DNA of 23,463 nt from Pelargonium cotyledonis (lineage: Eukaryota > Streptophyta > Magnoliopsida > Geraniales > Geraniaceae). Position 1 is the first letter of the stretch. Each line of letters opens with the position of its first letter. The stretch lies in assembly GCA_036897625.1 (NCBI GenBank), contig JAYMTA010000878.1, positions 1 through 23,463 of the forward strand, given 5' to 3'. The notes under the pieces are model-generated. The model searched no databases and was not told where the DNA came from. It was given only the letters and a program-made list of their open reading frames with translations. Position numbers and translations under genes: made by a program. Below are positions 10,701-20,439 of the stretch, piece by piece.

Positions 10701-13700
10701 GAAAGTTTTTTAGTGGCTACTTCTTGTTTACCGAATGTGGAGTATCACAAAGGTGTGAGAGTTCCCTCTGTTTATCTTCCCTCTATTTGAGGATATCTGA
10801 AAATGTTTTTTTTTTAATGTATATAAATAAAGCCAGGTGTGCAGTTTAACTACCAAGTACGAAGTACCAAGATATTTGACGTGGTGCCTATTTGCATCTT
10901 TAGGGGTGTATGGGATGTGGTTTAAACATAAAGTTTTTACGTTTTAGACTAGTTCTTACATTTCCTTTGAACAATTTTTTTTTTTTCCTTTCAATTGTAA
11001 AATCTGATCTTTTTTCTCATTGCTTGTTTTTTTCTGAGCTACTGATTTAAATAGGCTGTCCCTCAATCTTTCTGATATATTGCATTAAGTACTTTTTTGT
11101 CAACCTGTGTTGATTCTTGAAGCTTAATGTAAATTACGTAATAATATGATGAATCATAAATTTTCTATTTTGTTTATCTTTGATGCTATTGCAGATATTG
11201 AGGGTAACAATTTGGTACTCTCTGCTAAGTATTCACTTATTCGATCTGCGGAGGAACTTCCTTCAGATCTTGACCAGATTCGTTCTAACTCAATTGTTCA
11301 TGTAAGTAATTTGGGCTATCTTTTCTATTGCTGTTAAATTAATGGTTCCCCAATATTTCTTTGTTGATTTTGCTTTGTCTTTCAGGGGTATGTTTGCAAT
11401 ATTATTGCAACTGGCTGTTTTGTTCGCTTTCTCAGGCGTTTGACTGGTTTCTCTCCCAGAAGCAAAGTAAATTTTGTTTTATTTTGGTGGATATGTTACA
11501 TTTGATTTCAATCTTTTTATAGTATCAAAGATTGGCTAAATTTCTGTTTCTCTTATCTTTTCTTGAAGGCGGTGGATGATCAGAAAGCTGACCTCTCAGA
11601 AGCATTTTATGTTGGACAATCTGTTCGCAGTAACATAGTTGATGTGGGTGAACTATCTTGGACATCACCGTTTCAAATTATTACCTACTTACCTAGTTAG
11701 GAGTAATATAATAACCAACTTTTTCACCCATTCTCTTCCCTGTTTTCTTCCAGGTCAATACTGAAACGAGTAGAATCACACTTTCTTTGAAGCAGTCATG
11801 TTGCTCATCAACAGATGCCTCCTTTATTCAAGAATACTTTCTCATGGAGGATAAGGTAACACTATCCTGAGTTTCATGTGTTTTATAGCTTTTGGTTGGC
11901 TTGTCGTAAATATATAATATGATTGAACCATTCATGTGAATTTCATATGGAATGTTTGAGAAGTTCTAAAAGATCAAAACATACATTCACAACTACTGGT
12001 TGTTTCTAATGACCTTTTGCTTTGTTACCTTTTTCTTTGATAACATCTTATGGTTTTAATCATATCTCATGGCCAGTATTTTAGGACTATCTTTGATAAC
12101 ATCTTCTCCTTTTTAGTTTATTCTTGGTCCTAATCTTGTTCACTATCCTCATCCATTTTAGATTGCTAAGCTGCAAATGTCAGACCCCAAAGCATCTGAT
12201 TGGTTTGAAGGATTGAACATTGGGAGCACCGTTGAGGGAAAAATTCAGGAGGCTAAGGATATAGGAGTTGTGGTCGGCTTTGAGAAACTTAATGATGTTT
12301 TTGGTTTTATTACACACTATCAGTGTAAGTAGTTCTTTTTTTTTTGTGTGTGTAACAATATGTCTATCTCTTGGTGTAGCTTTATATCAATCAACACTAA
12401 CCTACAACTACATATGCACTTTGCAGTAGGTGGAACCACTGTGGAACCAGGTTCTATTGTTCGAGCAGTTGTTCTTGATGTTGCTAAGGCAGAACGCCTT
12501 GTAGACTTATCTCTAAAGGCGGAGTTCAACGATAACAGCCAAACTCACAAGAAGGTTAAACCCTGATTGCTGTCTAAATCTATTAGAGGGGAAATAAACA
12601 ATCATAATATTTGGGGGTGTTATATATACCTATTTTTTAATATTTTATATACTGAACTCTTGGTTTTAGTTATAATTCCTTTCCAACTTTGGCCTGATTG
12701 TACTTTTGTGATCCCAGAAACGCAAAAGAGACAAGGAACTGGAAATGCATCAGACAGTAAATGCAGTTGTTGAGATTGTGAAGGAAAATTACTTGGCAAG
12801 AATTTTATGAAACCTTTTGGAGTATTGAAAAATTAGTGTAAACTATTCGTACATTAAATCAACCTTGCTCTTGTTTCTGAATGTTATTGTGTGCAAAGCA
12901 GGTTCTTTCAATTCCAAAGTATAACAATGCTATTGGATATGCATCCGTATTTGATTTCAACACACAAAAGTTTCCTCAAAGGCAATTTCTGAATGGACAA
13001 AGGTAAGCATTCTTTTAAATCTATGTGCTAGATACCTTAAACTCTATTAGATCCATCCTTGCTAAATATATATGAATTGATTGTCAAAGCAATAAGCTCT
13101 TAAGTTTCTAGATGACCTTAATAATTTCATATAATCCTCATGAGCAGTAGTAGCAGGGGTAGTTTTGGAACATCACTAAATATTGAGGTCTCTAAACTAT
13201 GTTGTAAACCAATGTAAAATAATTAAATTTCTTGGACTGGCACTATTTTGTACCACCCTGAACTGGTTATCTAGTATATAAATATAAGTTCCACTGATTA
13301 CATATTTTGAAGAGGAAATCATTTACCAGCATAGAAAATCACCTATGATGCAAACCAAATGATGCAAAATAAGAAATTTTGTTTGGAAATTTTTTGCACA
13401 TTTTCCATGAACTAGATGAAGCCATAAGCATAGAGATTTTTTGAGTGACATTTAAATTACATCTGGCGGATGGAATGCTGGGGAGTTGGGACTGGCTAGC
13501 TACTGACTTAAAAAGGGGATGATTTCTGTTGTCTGCGGAGTAGAAATGGAATACTTGGTCTTTGCATGAGTCTCTTCTGCTGTGGAGTTTTCTCCTCTGG
13601 TTTGCTTTGCAAGTGAACTTTCAATTTGATATGGTTTACTTGGTCCAGTGTTGTGGCCACTGTAATGGCTCTTCCAAGTCCTTCAACAGATGGGAGGCTT

Positions 13701-16700
13701 CTTTTGCTTCTGAATTCTGTAAGTGAGGTTGCTGAGACATCCAGTTCCAAAAGAGCCAAAAAGAAGTCTAGCTATGACGTGGGATCTATGGTTCAAGCAG
13801 AGGTAGATAATTTGTCAAATATATATGATGGTTTTCTTATCTTGAAATTTTAAGCTGCATTTCATGGTAGAATTTTTACATGTGGAAACTTGTGATTTTG
13901 TTTTCCAGATTACTGAAATTAAACCTCTAGAACTAAGGTTGAAGTTTGGAATTGGTTTCCGTGGGAGGCTTCATGTAACCGAGGTGAATATATGATAGAT
14001 TTTTGGTTCAGCGATATTGAATATGCATTATCTTATACAGTTCCTTTATATGCGTTTTTCACTTGACTCTCAACAGTTAAAGGATGATGCTGCCTCTGAA
14101 GATCCATTTAGTAATTTTAGGATTGGGCAAATGTTGACTGCCAAAATTGTTGCAATGCCTGATAAGTCAGATAAGAAAAGTCAACATTGGGAGCTGTCCA
14201 TCAAACCTGATACACTCTCAGGTAAAGTACTTTGGTTATCTTATTTTTATTGTCCATTCTGATGATTATGAAACACTCTTATCATGCTGCACTAAATTGA
14301 ACTCTATTCTACTGTCCATTGTCTCAACATCATCATTTTGACTGAGGATTGTCTGCTCACACGATCAATTGTTTGGCATTCATAGTAATGCTTTGATGGC
14401 CTTATAAATGACCCAGGAGTTCACTTTTATCTTTCAAGTATTTTTTTGCATGCATAATTATTTGCTTGGATGCAAAAGCGGTGTATATGTATTCCTATGA
14501 TCTAATTTCTAAATTCATTTCTGATCTTCATAGTTTTTTATTGATTTTAACTGTATTAAGAGACCTTTTTTTATAAGATGCCAAAACCGAGCCAGAATCA
14601 TGATCTCAGCTTGCTGCTAAATACATGCTTGATCGTTGTCATGCTGTTAGTGTACTACTGTACTGTTTAGGCTTGTGCAGAAATATGTGTCATTAGAGTT
14701 GAGAACTTGCATCTAGTTTGGTTTGCACTGGTATTGTATCTCACTGTAATGATGATAGTGTTGCCCCTTAATTCAGATTCTTTGATACAATCATTAGCAT
14801 CCATGTTTTCTGGTTGAAAATTTCTAGAGAAACTTAGATCTGTGCTCCTTGCTAAAAAATCGAATGCAACCTGTGCTTATTTGATTTGATTAGAGTTTTG
14901 CCTGATATTCCTGCTCTGACTTGTTTGTAGATTGGTTGTGCTCTGAGGGAGTGTGTTTGTTATTAGCTTTATCCTCAGTCCTCATAAATACATATTGATT
15001 TTTCGTTTGAGGCCGTGAAGTATTATTCCCTCTGGGGACCTGAATTATTTTGGCTTTGGTTAATATAGGGGACAATCTGAGTACTGAGGAGTTCAACTTT
15101 TCATTGGGACAACGAGTCACTGGTTATGTGTATAAAGTAGATAAGGAATGGGCCTGGTTAACAGTTTCTCGACATGTTAACGCACAGCTCTATATTCTTG
15201 ACAGTGCATGTGAACCCACTGAACTTCAAGAGTTCCAGAAACGGTTCTATGTCGGGAAAGCTGTTACTGGTCATGTTCTAATTGCTAACAAGGACAAAAA
15301 GCTGTTGCGGTTGCTACTACATCCCTTAACTTCTCATGCCAATCGAAGTTTTGGTGAAAATATCGACGATGAGCACAATAACATTGTACCTGCTCATATT
15401 TATGAAGGTGATATTTTAGGTGGCAGAATTTCCCAGATACTTCCAGGTGTTGGTGGGTTGCTTGTGCAAATTGGTCCCCATATGTATGGTAAAGTTCATT
15501 TTACAGAACTTAAGGTTTCATGGGTGTCTGACCCATTGTCTGGATATCAAGAAGGCCAATTTGTCAAATGCAAGGTCCTTGAAATCAGCCACTCTGTCAG
15601 GGGTACTGCTCATGTTGATTTATCATTAAGGGCATCTTTAGATGGCATGCAAAGTCAGAAGTCCATGGAGTCCTCCGATAATTTGTAAGTCATGCGGTTT
15701 TTCCAGTATGCTTACTCAGCCTATTCTTGTTTATTCATAGTTGAAATTGCAATGAGGCCGCATTATGTTTAGTAAATCTGGGGATGATGGTCTTTTTGAA
15801 CTAGAACAAATTTTCTCTTAAATGAAGATCTCAGTTTTGTGTCATTGCTATGGAGATCTCTTTAACCACAACTAACAAGCCATTTCCAAATAATGTTGGT
15901 GCTGGCTACATGAATCCTTTAGCAATACTCTTTGTGATACTCCGTTCGCATTCTCCTCCTCCACTCCATCCTATCTAATGTTCTCTCATGTTTAGCCCAC
16001 TTGTTATTTTGTCTTTTCTCAATACTACTTTCCATGTTAATCTAAGCTTTCTCCTACCCTAAACGGTTTTCTCTTCTTTTATTTTCAATTATAGTTATCC
16101 CAACTCTACCTTGGATAATCTCATTCGTCATCTTATCCTTCTTGGTTTTACCACATATTAACTTTAAGCATTCTCATCACTTCCTACTTCCGTAGTCTTG
16201 CAGCTTGCTTACCTTTTACTTTTAAACTATTGAATGTGGAAATGCTTTCAAATTTGCAGAGACGCTCCTAATAAACGTGTGGAAAGTCTCGAGGATGTTC
16301 ATCCTAATATGACTGTACAGGTACCGTGCTAATTAATCCTTCCTTAATTCTCTTAATTTTAATATCATAGTGTTTTGTCAGCATGTGGTAGTCAGTTAGA
16401 CACACATTAAAGATTTTCTTTGACTTTCATCTAAAATTCTCTACCATCTGCCTGGTTATAACTTCTAACCATTTCCAGACTACCTTCCAGAACCTTTTGT
16501 TATTAACAGGGAAAGCCTTCCTGTTGTCACCCACTAATACTACTAGGCAGCATTTGAGTTTTTTTTTTTTAAAAAAATTGTTTGAGAATGATAATTAAAA
16601 GTAGGGACTGCGAATGAGATTCCCATTACAATGTCATTCTCATGATACGAAAGTCTTTAATCCAAACATGAAGAATGAGAATCTCATTCTCATTTCAATT

Positions 16701-19571
16701 CTTGATTTCATTCTTGAACAAAAATTCTAATCCAAATGCTACCTTAGTATTAATTACCTCTCTTTTTTGCACTTAAATGGATGGTCTTTTTTTGTTTTTT
16801 TTATCAATATAATAATGTGTTTGTTTGCATGGTATTCATCTGTGTTGGTGGTTGCTCAAAATTTCTTTTTGTAATTCTTGCTATTTAGCTTTTAGTATTC
16901 TGTTTGCTTATATCATTAATTATTTATTTTCTTTTGGTGGTTCTGATAGGGCTATATTAAGAATGTTATGTCAAAAGGATGTTTCATTTCGCTTTCTCGG
17001 AAGCTTGATGCAAAAATTCTCTTATCAAATTTGTCCGACCGGTTTGTTGATGATCCTGAAAAAGAATTCCCGGTTGGAAAGCTTGTATCTGGAAGGTAAT
17101 TGCAAATTTCTTTTTATTTTATCTTATTGTATACATTTTCTATTTCATGTCATGTGATACTAAGAAGCTGTACTGCAGGGTCTTATCTGTGGAACCCTTA
17201 TCAAAGCGAATTGAAGTTACTTTGAAGTCAGGGAGAGGAAGTGCTGCATCGAAATCTGAAGTTAATGATTTAAGCAGTCTGCATGTTGGGGAGATCATTT
17301 CTGGAAAGATTAAGCGGGTGGAGATATATGGGTTATTTATCACAATTTGCAACTCAAACATGGTAAGAATTAAATTTTCACTTGAAATCTTTTTTGTTGC
17401 CTTGTAGAATTTATTTTGATGATCAAAGTGGAATATTCTGTGTTTTAGTTTGCTATAGTCTATTCCAGAAGCTTTCTTAAACATCTTATATACGCATATG
17501 ATGAATTTTTTGTAACAGATGAATTATTTGCTCTTTTGTAGGTTGGGCTTTGCCATGTTTCTGAGCTTTCAGATGATCCAGTCGACAACATTGAAACTAA
17601 ATATAGAGCAGGACAAAGAGTAAAAGCTAAGATATTGAAGGTTGAACCTATGTTTCTATAGACTTGTTGAAATTAACTCTTTCGTCCTGTTTCAATTGAC
17701 TCAAATCAATCATCCATGAATCTTGTCTGCATGGTAATTATTTTTTATTGCTGATTTTTTTACATCTTAAATCAGGTGGACAAGGAGAGAAACCGGATTT
17801 CTCTTGGATGCAAGTCTTCGTATTTTACTGATGGTGATGACACTATAGTACCTTTAAATCAAGAGTCTGATGATTCTGATGGGGAAAATGATTTCATGGT
17901 TGAAACCAACTTGACACTTCAAGATAGCAGTGTGGGTGGTTTTCAAAGTATGGATATCGAACGCGACATTCAAGAGTTTCCTGTTCTTGCACAAGCAAAT
18001 TCAAGGGCTTCCATTCCTCCTCTTGAGGTGACTCTTGATCACATCGAGCACTCCATCGTTGATGTCGTTGATAGCGTGGCCAGTCAAAAGCAGGAGCCTG
18101 TTGATGTGTCAGATGCTATGGGTGAGAAGAACAAGAGGCTGGCAAAGAAAAAGGCAAAGGATGAGAGGTAACTTATAAATTTGTTCAGTTTTATGTCTTG
18201 AGTTACGGACTAGTTTTCTGCAAACTAAAATCATGAAAATTGTTCTCTGCAGAGAGCAAGAAATTAGAGCTGCGGAGGAAAGGCTTCTGGAGAAAGATAT
18301 CCCGAGGACTGCCGATGATTTTGAGAAATTGATTAGAAGCTCTCCTAATAGTAGTTTTATTTGGATAAAGTACATGGCCTTCATGCTCTATATGGCCGAC
18401 GTGGAGAAAGCTCGCTCAATTGCAGAAAGGTATAATCTAAACAAGTTGCATGGGAATTCACAAAGATCACTTGTACTTACAAATTCTCTCTATATTAAAT
18501 AAAATCCAATGTTCTCTTTTGAAGGGCTTTGAGAACAATAAATATTCGAGAAGAGAATGAGAAGCTAAATATTTGGGTTGCTTATTTCAATTTGGAAAAC
18601 GAATATGGAAATCCTCCAGAGGTAACACATCAGTTTTGATTCTCTAACCTTAGTTTCGTTACAACATGGTTTTATTCAATTATTTTTCTCTCTCCAGGAG
18701 GCTGTATTGAAAGTATTTCAGAGAGCATTGCAGTATTGTGATCCCAAAAAGGTCCATTTGTCGCTCTTGGGAATGTATGAAAGGACCGAACAGCATAAGT
18801 TAGTGGGTGACCTTCTCGACAAAATGTGCAAGAAGTTCAAGCAGTCGTGCAAGGTATTGTGTGTTTATCAGTTATCATCTGCAATCTGCTTTCTTCATGG
18901 GGTATATGCCGAACCTGGAAGTCTTGTGTCTAATCAATTCACATTTGCAGGTTTGGTTGAGACGTGCTCAGTGGCTCATGCAGCAAAACAAGGATGGGGT
19001 TCAAGCGGTTGTGAACCGTGCTTTGTTATGCCTTCCACGACACAAGCATATAAAATTCATTTCACAGACAGCCATCCTTGAGTTCAAATGTGGCGTTCCT
19101 GATAGAGGTCGATCCATGTTTGAAGGAATATTGCGAGAGTATCCAAAGAGGACAGACTTGTGGAGCATCTATCTCGACCAAGTACACTTCCCTTCGTCAA
19201 CGTTAAGATGTTTTTGTTGTATAAAATCCGACTCGCAAACCTTACCTTTCTTTTTTTTTTTGTCTCGACAGGAAATTAGACTTGGAGATGTGGATTTGAT
19301 ACGCGCACTATTTGAAAGGGCTGTCAGTTTGAGCCTCCCGCCAAAAAAGATGAAAGTATGTAACACTATAACTCATGTTTTTTTTGTCAAATAAAGCGAT
19401 GCCCTTAACATTTATGTCGTCATTATGCTTACATTTGTGTTTTATCATTTGGATTTGTTGCAGTTCTTATTCAAGAAGTATTTGGAATACGAGAAGTCCA
19501 CAGGCGATGAAGAACGGATCGAATCTGTGAAGAGGAAGGCCATGGAATATGTTGAGAGTACATTGGCATGA
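1246..19571 (+). CDS. RRP5: rRNA biogenesis protein RRP5 (PDCD11 homologue), 40 exons
   Basis: RRP5 is a nucleolar RNA-binding scaffold of the early 90S pre-ribosome. In yeast it is needed for cleavages at A0-A2, which make 18S rRNA, and at A3, which leads to 5.8S and the large subunit. I joined 40 exons by reading frame and splice sites. They give 1,912 residues and end at TGA 19569-19571, close to the usual family length of about 1,900. Order of parts: basic head (1-125), about 15 S1-type repeats (128-1508), acidic then Lys-rich linker (about 1509-1630), HAT/TPR-like repeats (about 1640-1905). The start is the first ATG in frame, with A at -3. Landmarks are VPDFPRGGGS at the head and [17 protein letters not shown] near the end. 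No frameshift or internal stop is needed. Introns 14 and 24 appear to use GC donors. Exon limits come from reading, not from transcripts. Confidence 0.96.
2824..3436 (+). other. RRP5 intron 4, with a short imperfect repeat
   Basis: This is a U-rich intron of 613 bases with canonical GT and AG ends. Near its 3' end, 3321-3339 and 3347-3365 are copies of one 19-base AT-rich unit (ATTATGGT...) differing at one base. Nothing else is recognisable. Chance open frames here have no protein-like composition. Confidence 0.7.
3537..4176 (+). other. RRP5 intron 5
   Basis: A 640-base intron that splits a Glu codon (GCT G|AG). It contains overlapping open frames at 3663-4057, but they are of low quality, hydrophobic and Cys-rich, and match no family I know. 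I treat it as plain intron. Confidence 0.7.
4868..5879 (+). other. RRP5 intron 8
   Basis: A 1,012-base AT-rich intron. The flanking exons join directly in frame (QNKK to VNARILF), so no exon is missing. I see no transposon ends or coding remains in it. Confidence 0.7.
7334..8580 (+). other. RRP5 intron 13, the longest
   Basis: A 1,247-base AT-rich intron between THKKTL and VKSKLEIL, which join in frame. A minus-strand open frame at 7503-7709 has no family resemblance. No terminal inverted repeat was found by eye. Confidence 0.7.
8718..9514 (+). other. RRP5 intron 14, GC-AG type
   Basis: The donor reads CCCAG|GCTAGT and the acceptor ACAG|GTCTGA. Only this junction gives the family sequence GFAPRSELGL. 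Using the nearest GT (8722) with the same acceptor reads straight into a TGA. A 17-base direct repeat beginning TTCTGTTATGC lies at 9281-9297 and 9331-9347. Confidence 0.8.
10152..11194 (+). other. RRP5 intron 17
   Basis: A 1,043-base intron splitting the Asp codon of LVLDIEGN. It has several long T runs, with nothing coding or repetitive that I can name. Confidence 0.7.
12034..12105 (+). repeat. 16-bp perfect direct repeat in RRP5 intron 21
   Basis: TCTTTGATAACATCTT occurs at 12034-12049 and 12090-12105, 56 bases apart. The second copy is followed by CTTTTTAG at 12109-12116, a possible decoy acceptor before the real one at 12161. A small local duplication is the simplest explanation. Confidence 0.75.
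12796..12901 (+). other. RRP5 intron 24, GC-AG type
   Basis: The donor is TTG|GCAAGA, which fits the GC-intron consensus AG|GCAAGT well from GC onward. The acceptor is AAGCAG|GTTCTT. The join gives VKENYLVLSIP, the expected S1 core. A GT donor at 12778 would also keep the frame but would delete six residues (VKENYL) of that core strand. Confidence 0.8.
13003..13648 (+). other. RRP5 intron 25
   Basis: A 646-base intron splitting the Ser codon of NGQSVVATVM. No coding or repeat content was recognised. Confidence 0.65.
14222..15068 (+). other. RRP5 intron 28
   Basis: An 847-base intron splitting a Gly codon. Other plant RRP5 proteins, as I recall, have a few extra residues near this point, so the exact acceptor (ATATAG|GG) is slightly less certain than the others. 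Confidence 0.65.
15905..16195 (-). mobile_element. decayed LINE (non-LTR retrotransposon) reverse-transcriptase tail
   Basis: Read on the minus strand, the middle of RRP5 intron 29 encodes [19 protein letters not shown] followed by [14 protein letters not shown] and, after a stop, [10 protein letters not shown]. This matches the C-terminal end of plant LINE pol proteins, whose usual form is CGxTRxDKIRNExI, a VGVAPIxxKxxENRLRW block, and then TWKxVVRKD. A TGG-to-TAG change replaces the Trp after RLG, and more stops and frame changes follow, so it is dead. Only the 3' part of the element is present, as usual for 5'-truncated LINE insertions. Its ends are approximate. Confidence 0.72.
16546..16743. 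mobile_element. fold-back MITE, Tourist/PIF-Harbinger-like, in RRP5 intron 30
   Basis: The element starts GGCAGCATTTGAGTT and ends in the reverse complement of GGTAGCATTTGGATT, so the 15-base termini match at 12 positions. Similarity continues inward between the two arms (for example AAGAATGA/GAGAATGA and GAATGAGATTC on both), so the whole 198 bases can fold back. The flanking three bases are CTA and TTA, close to the TTA/TAA target-site duplication of PIF/Harbinger MITEs. It contains no coding sequence. Family placement is by termini only. Confidence 0.7.
17821..18167 (+). other. RRP5: RRP5 exon 34 linker: acidic, then lysine-rich
   Basis: After the last S1 strand the frame continues through an acidic stretch ([11 protein letters not shown]), a long low-complexity part rich in Asp, Val and Ser, and a basic end ([14 protein letters not shown]). 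This matches the flexible linker seen in the family between the S1 array and the C-terminal helical repeats. The lysine-rich part could be a nuclear or nucleolar signal and the start of a long helix continuing into exon 35. Confidence 0.8.
18253..19571 (+). other. RRP5: RRP5 exons 35-40: C-terminal HAT/TPR-like repeats
   Basis: Exons: 18253-18429, 18525-18621, 18698-18853, 18951-19181, 19272-19355, 19464-19571. The frame encodes helical repeats with the HAT pattern of W, Y and P anchors: [11 protein letters not shown], then [39 protein letters not shown] and [14 protein letters not shown] repeats are half-a-TPR modules common in RNA-processing factors and act as protein-binding surfaces. This region is very close to other plant RRP5 proteins as I recall them, so the exon calls here are secure. 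Confidence 0.93.
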
Positions 19572-19781
19572 ATTAGTTGTTGATTCCCATATTTGATTGG
19601 TAAGCTTAAAGCTAAGTTATGATCTGTAACGGATAATTCAATTGTGCCCTTGTGAGCCCCTGGAAATTTTGTATGGAGAGATAAATCATATATAATATAT
19701 TTAATTGTTTTCCTTGCTAACTCCAAACTACCTTTTTTTGTAATATTTATAAAGTGAAAAAAAGACCTAAATTGAATACAA
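19572..19781 (+). other. RRP5 3'UTR and 3' flank
   Basis: AT-rich sequence after the stop. There is no exact AATAAA. The ATAAAT and AATATATT motifs at about 19681-19705 could be the near-upstream element of a plant poly(A) site. The cleavage site cannot be fixed from sequence alone. Confidence 0.5.
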
Positions 19782-19813
19782 AAGAGGTCTTAATATTCGT
19801 ATTAAGGCCTCTT
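19782..19813 (+). repeat. 14-bp stem-loop with TTCG loop
   Basis: AAGAGGTCTTAATA, loop TTCG, then TATTAAGGCCTCTT. All 14 positions pair, one of them as T-G (a G-U wobble if the plus strand is transcribed). It lies about 210 bases past the RRP5 stop. It may be a 3'-end structure or a leftover of a small element. No function is shown. Confidence 0.85.
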
Positions 19814-20330
19814 AATACAAATAATAATTAATCACAAGTCAATTTCAAACCAAAAATCAAAACCTAAGCCAACAAAAGTGTGCCTAGGTCAAAGATAGAC
19901 TCAAATTAAGTCTCGATGGGGAGAGATTAAAAAGTGAGACAAATTGGTCTAATGATAGATTTGAAAGCCTAAAACTAGTTGAAATATGTGAGAAATGAAG
20001 ATCGTCTTTAAAAGCTTATAGTATACATGAATATCATGAGACGCTATTGCGTTGCTCCACTCACTAAAAGAGTCCACGTGGTTGGTTGCCTTTTTTCTTT
20101 TAGACATGTGCTAGACTTGACCCGCCTCACTTGGCCAGATGAGTTGGGCGAGTCGATCGGTGAGTTAGTCAGCGGACTCAACACGACTAGACCTATTTCT
20201 TAGCTTAAGATTATCATGCGCAGCGCACTAGATCGCTGCTTTGAACTATCTCATCCGTTGGTGCCACATAGTAAGTGGAAGTGTGGACTCTTGTCAAACC
20301 CAAATTGTGAGCTTCATGAGGCCTTGTCTT
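19814..20330. other. intergenic DNA
   Basis: No gene, RNA or named repeat was recognised between the stem-loop and the promoter motifs of the next gene. Base composition is mixed, with a somewhat GC-richer patch at about 20110-20180. Confidence 0.55.
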
Positions 20331-20331
20331 G

Positions 20332-20414
20332 TGGGCCAAGTTTGAAGGCCTATTAATTGAACTGGACATTTAAAGCCCAATATATGTTTCAGATTGGGCC
20401 TAATGAAACATATA
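20332..20414. promoter_or_regulatory. SCL promoter: three site II motifs and an inverted repeat
   Basis: TGGGCC occurs at 20332-20337 and 20395-20400, and AGCCCA at 20374-20379. The last TGGGCC sits in the 12-base spacer of a perfect inverted repeat, TATATGTTTCA (20381-20391) and TGAAACATATA (20404-20414). A CT-rich tract follows at 20440-20464, like the pyrimidine patch near plant transcription starts. A TATTATATAA at 20561-20570 is an alternative TATA box. The start site is therefore either about 20460-20500 or about 20600. Confidence 0.65.
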
Positions 20415-20439
20415 ACAGAGACTAATTATTGGAGGGTGA

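Larger units (their letters stand above)
2326..14221 (+). other. RRP5: RRP5 exons 3-28: S1-type repeats 1 to 11
   Basis: Exons: 2326-2466, 2650-2823, 3437-3536, 4177-4295, 4402-4524, 4796-4867, 5880-5972, 6366-6479, 6572-6694, 6925-7110, 7259-7333, 8581-8717, 9515-9649, 9858-10003, 10086-10151, 11195-11301, 11386-11466, 11569-11643, 11754-11855, 12162-12324, 12427-12554, 12718-12795, 12902-13002, 13649-13802, 13909-13983, 14077-14221. Each repeat shows the S1 (OB-fold) pattern: a G-x-x-V-x-G/A start, an aromatic-rich middle, and an end like VGQ-x-V followed by a basic Leu-Ser-Leu strand. Clear examples are repeat 6 (residues 581-650, [11 protein letters not shown]) and repeat 8 (757-832, RITLSLKQS). 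Repeats 4, 7 and 10 are divergent. S1 folds bind single-stranded pre-rRNA. Confidence 0.88.
15069..17820 (+). other. RRP5: RRP5 exons 29-34 (start): S1-type repeats 12 to 15
   Basis: Exons: 15069-15684, 16260-16320, 16950-17095, 17179-17362, 17542-17640, and the start of 17776-18167. Exon 29, at 616 bases, is by far the longest and carries two whole repeats (about residues 1139-1210 and 1240-1318). The last two repeats (1350-1421 and 1435-1508) are the most canonical, with HVSELSDD and [10 protein letters not shown]. In yeast the C-terminal S1 repeats together with the TPR region support 18S processing, so this part is probably the plant equivalent of that module. Confidence 0.9.

Noticed and set aside
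15050-15068. Separate gene starting near 15050 because of the long open frame
   Set aside because: The frame is RRP5 exon 29. An acceptor ATATAG lies at 15063-15068, and the protein joins the preceding S1 repeat in phase.
14890-15120. Minus-strand open frame across intron 28 and exon 29
   Set aside because: Antisense overlap with a secure exon. No family resemblance and no splice signals of its own.
17140-17484. Minus-strand open frame of 114 codons
   Set aside because: It is antisense to RRP5 exon 32 and its intron. Composition and position show it is a shadow of the real coding strand.
18807-19394. 195-codon open frame read as one gene
   Set aside because: It runs through two RRP5 introns. 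The true product is obtained by joining 18698-18853, 18951-19181 and 19272-19355.
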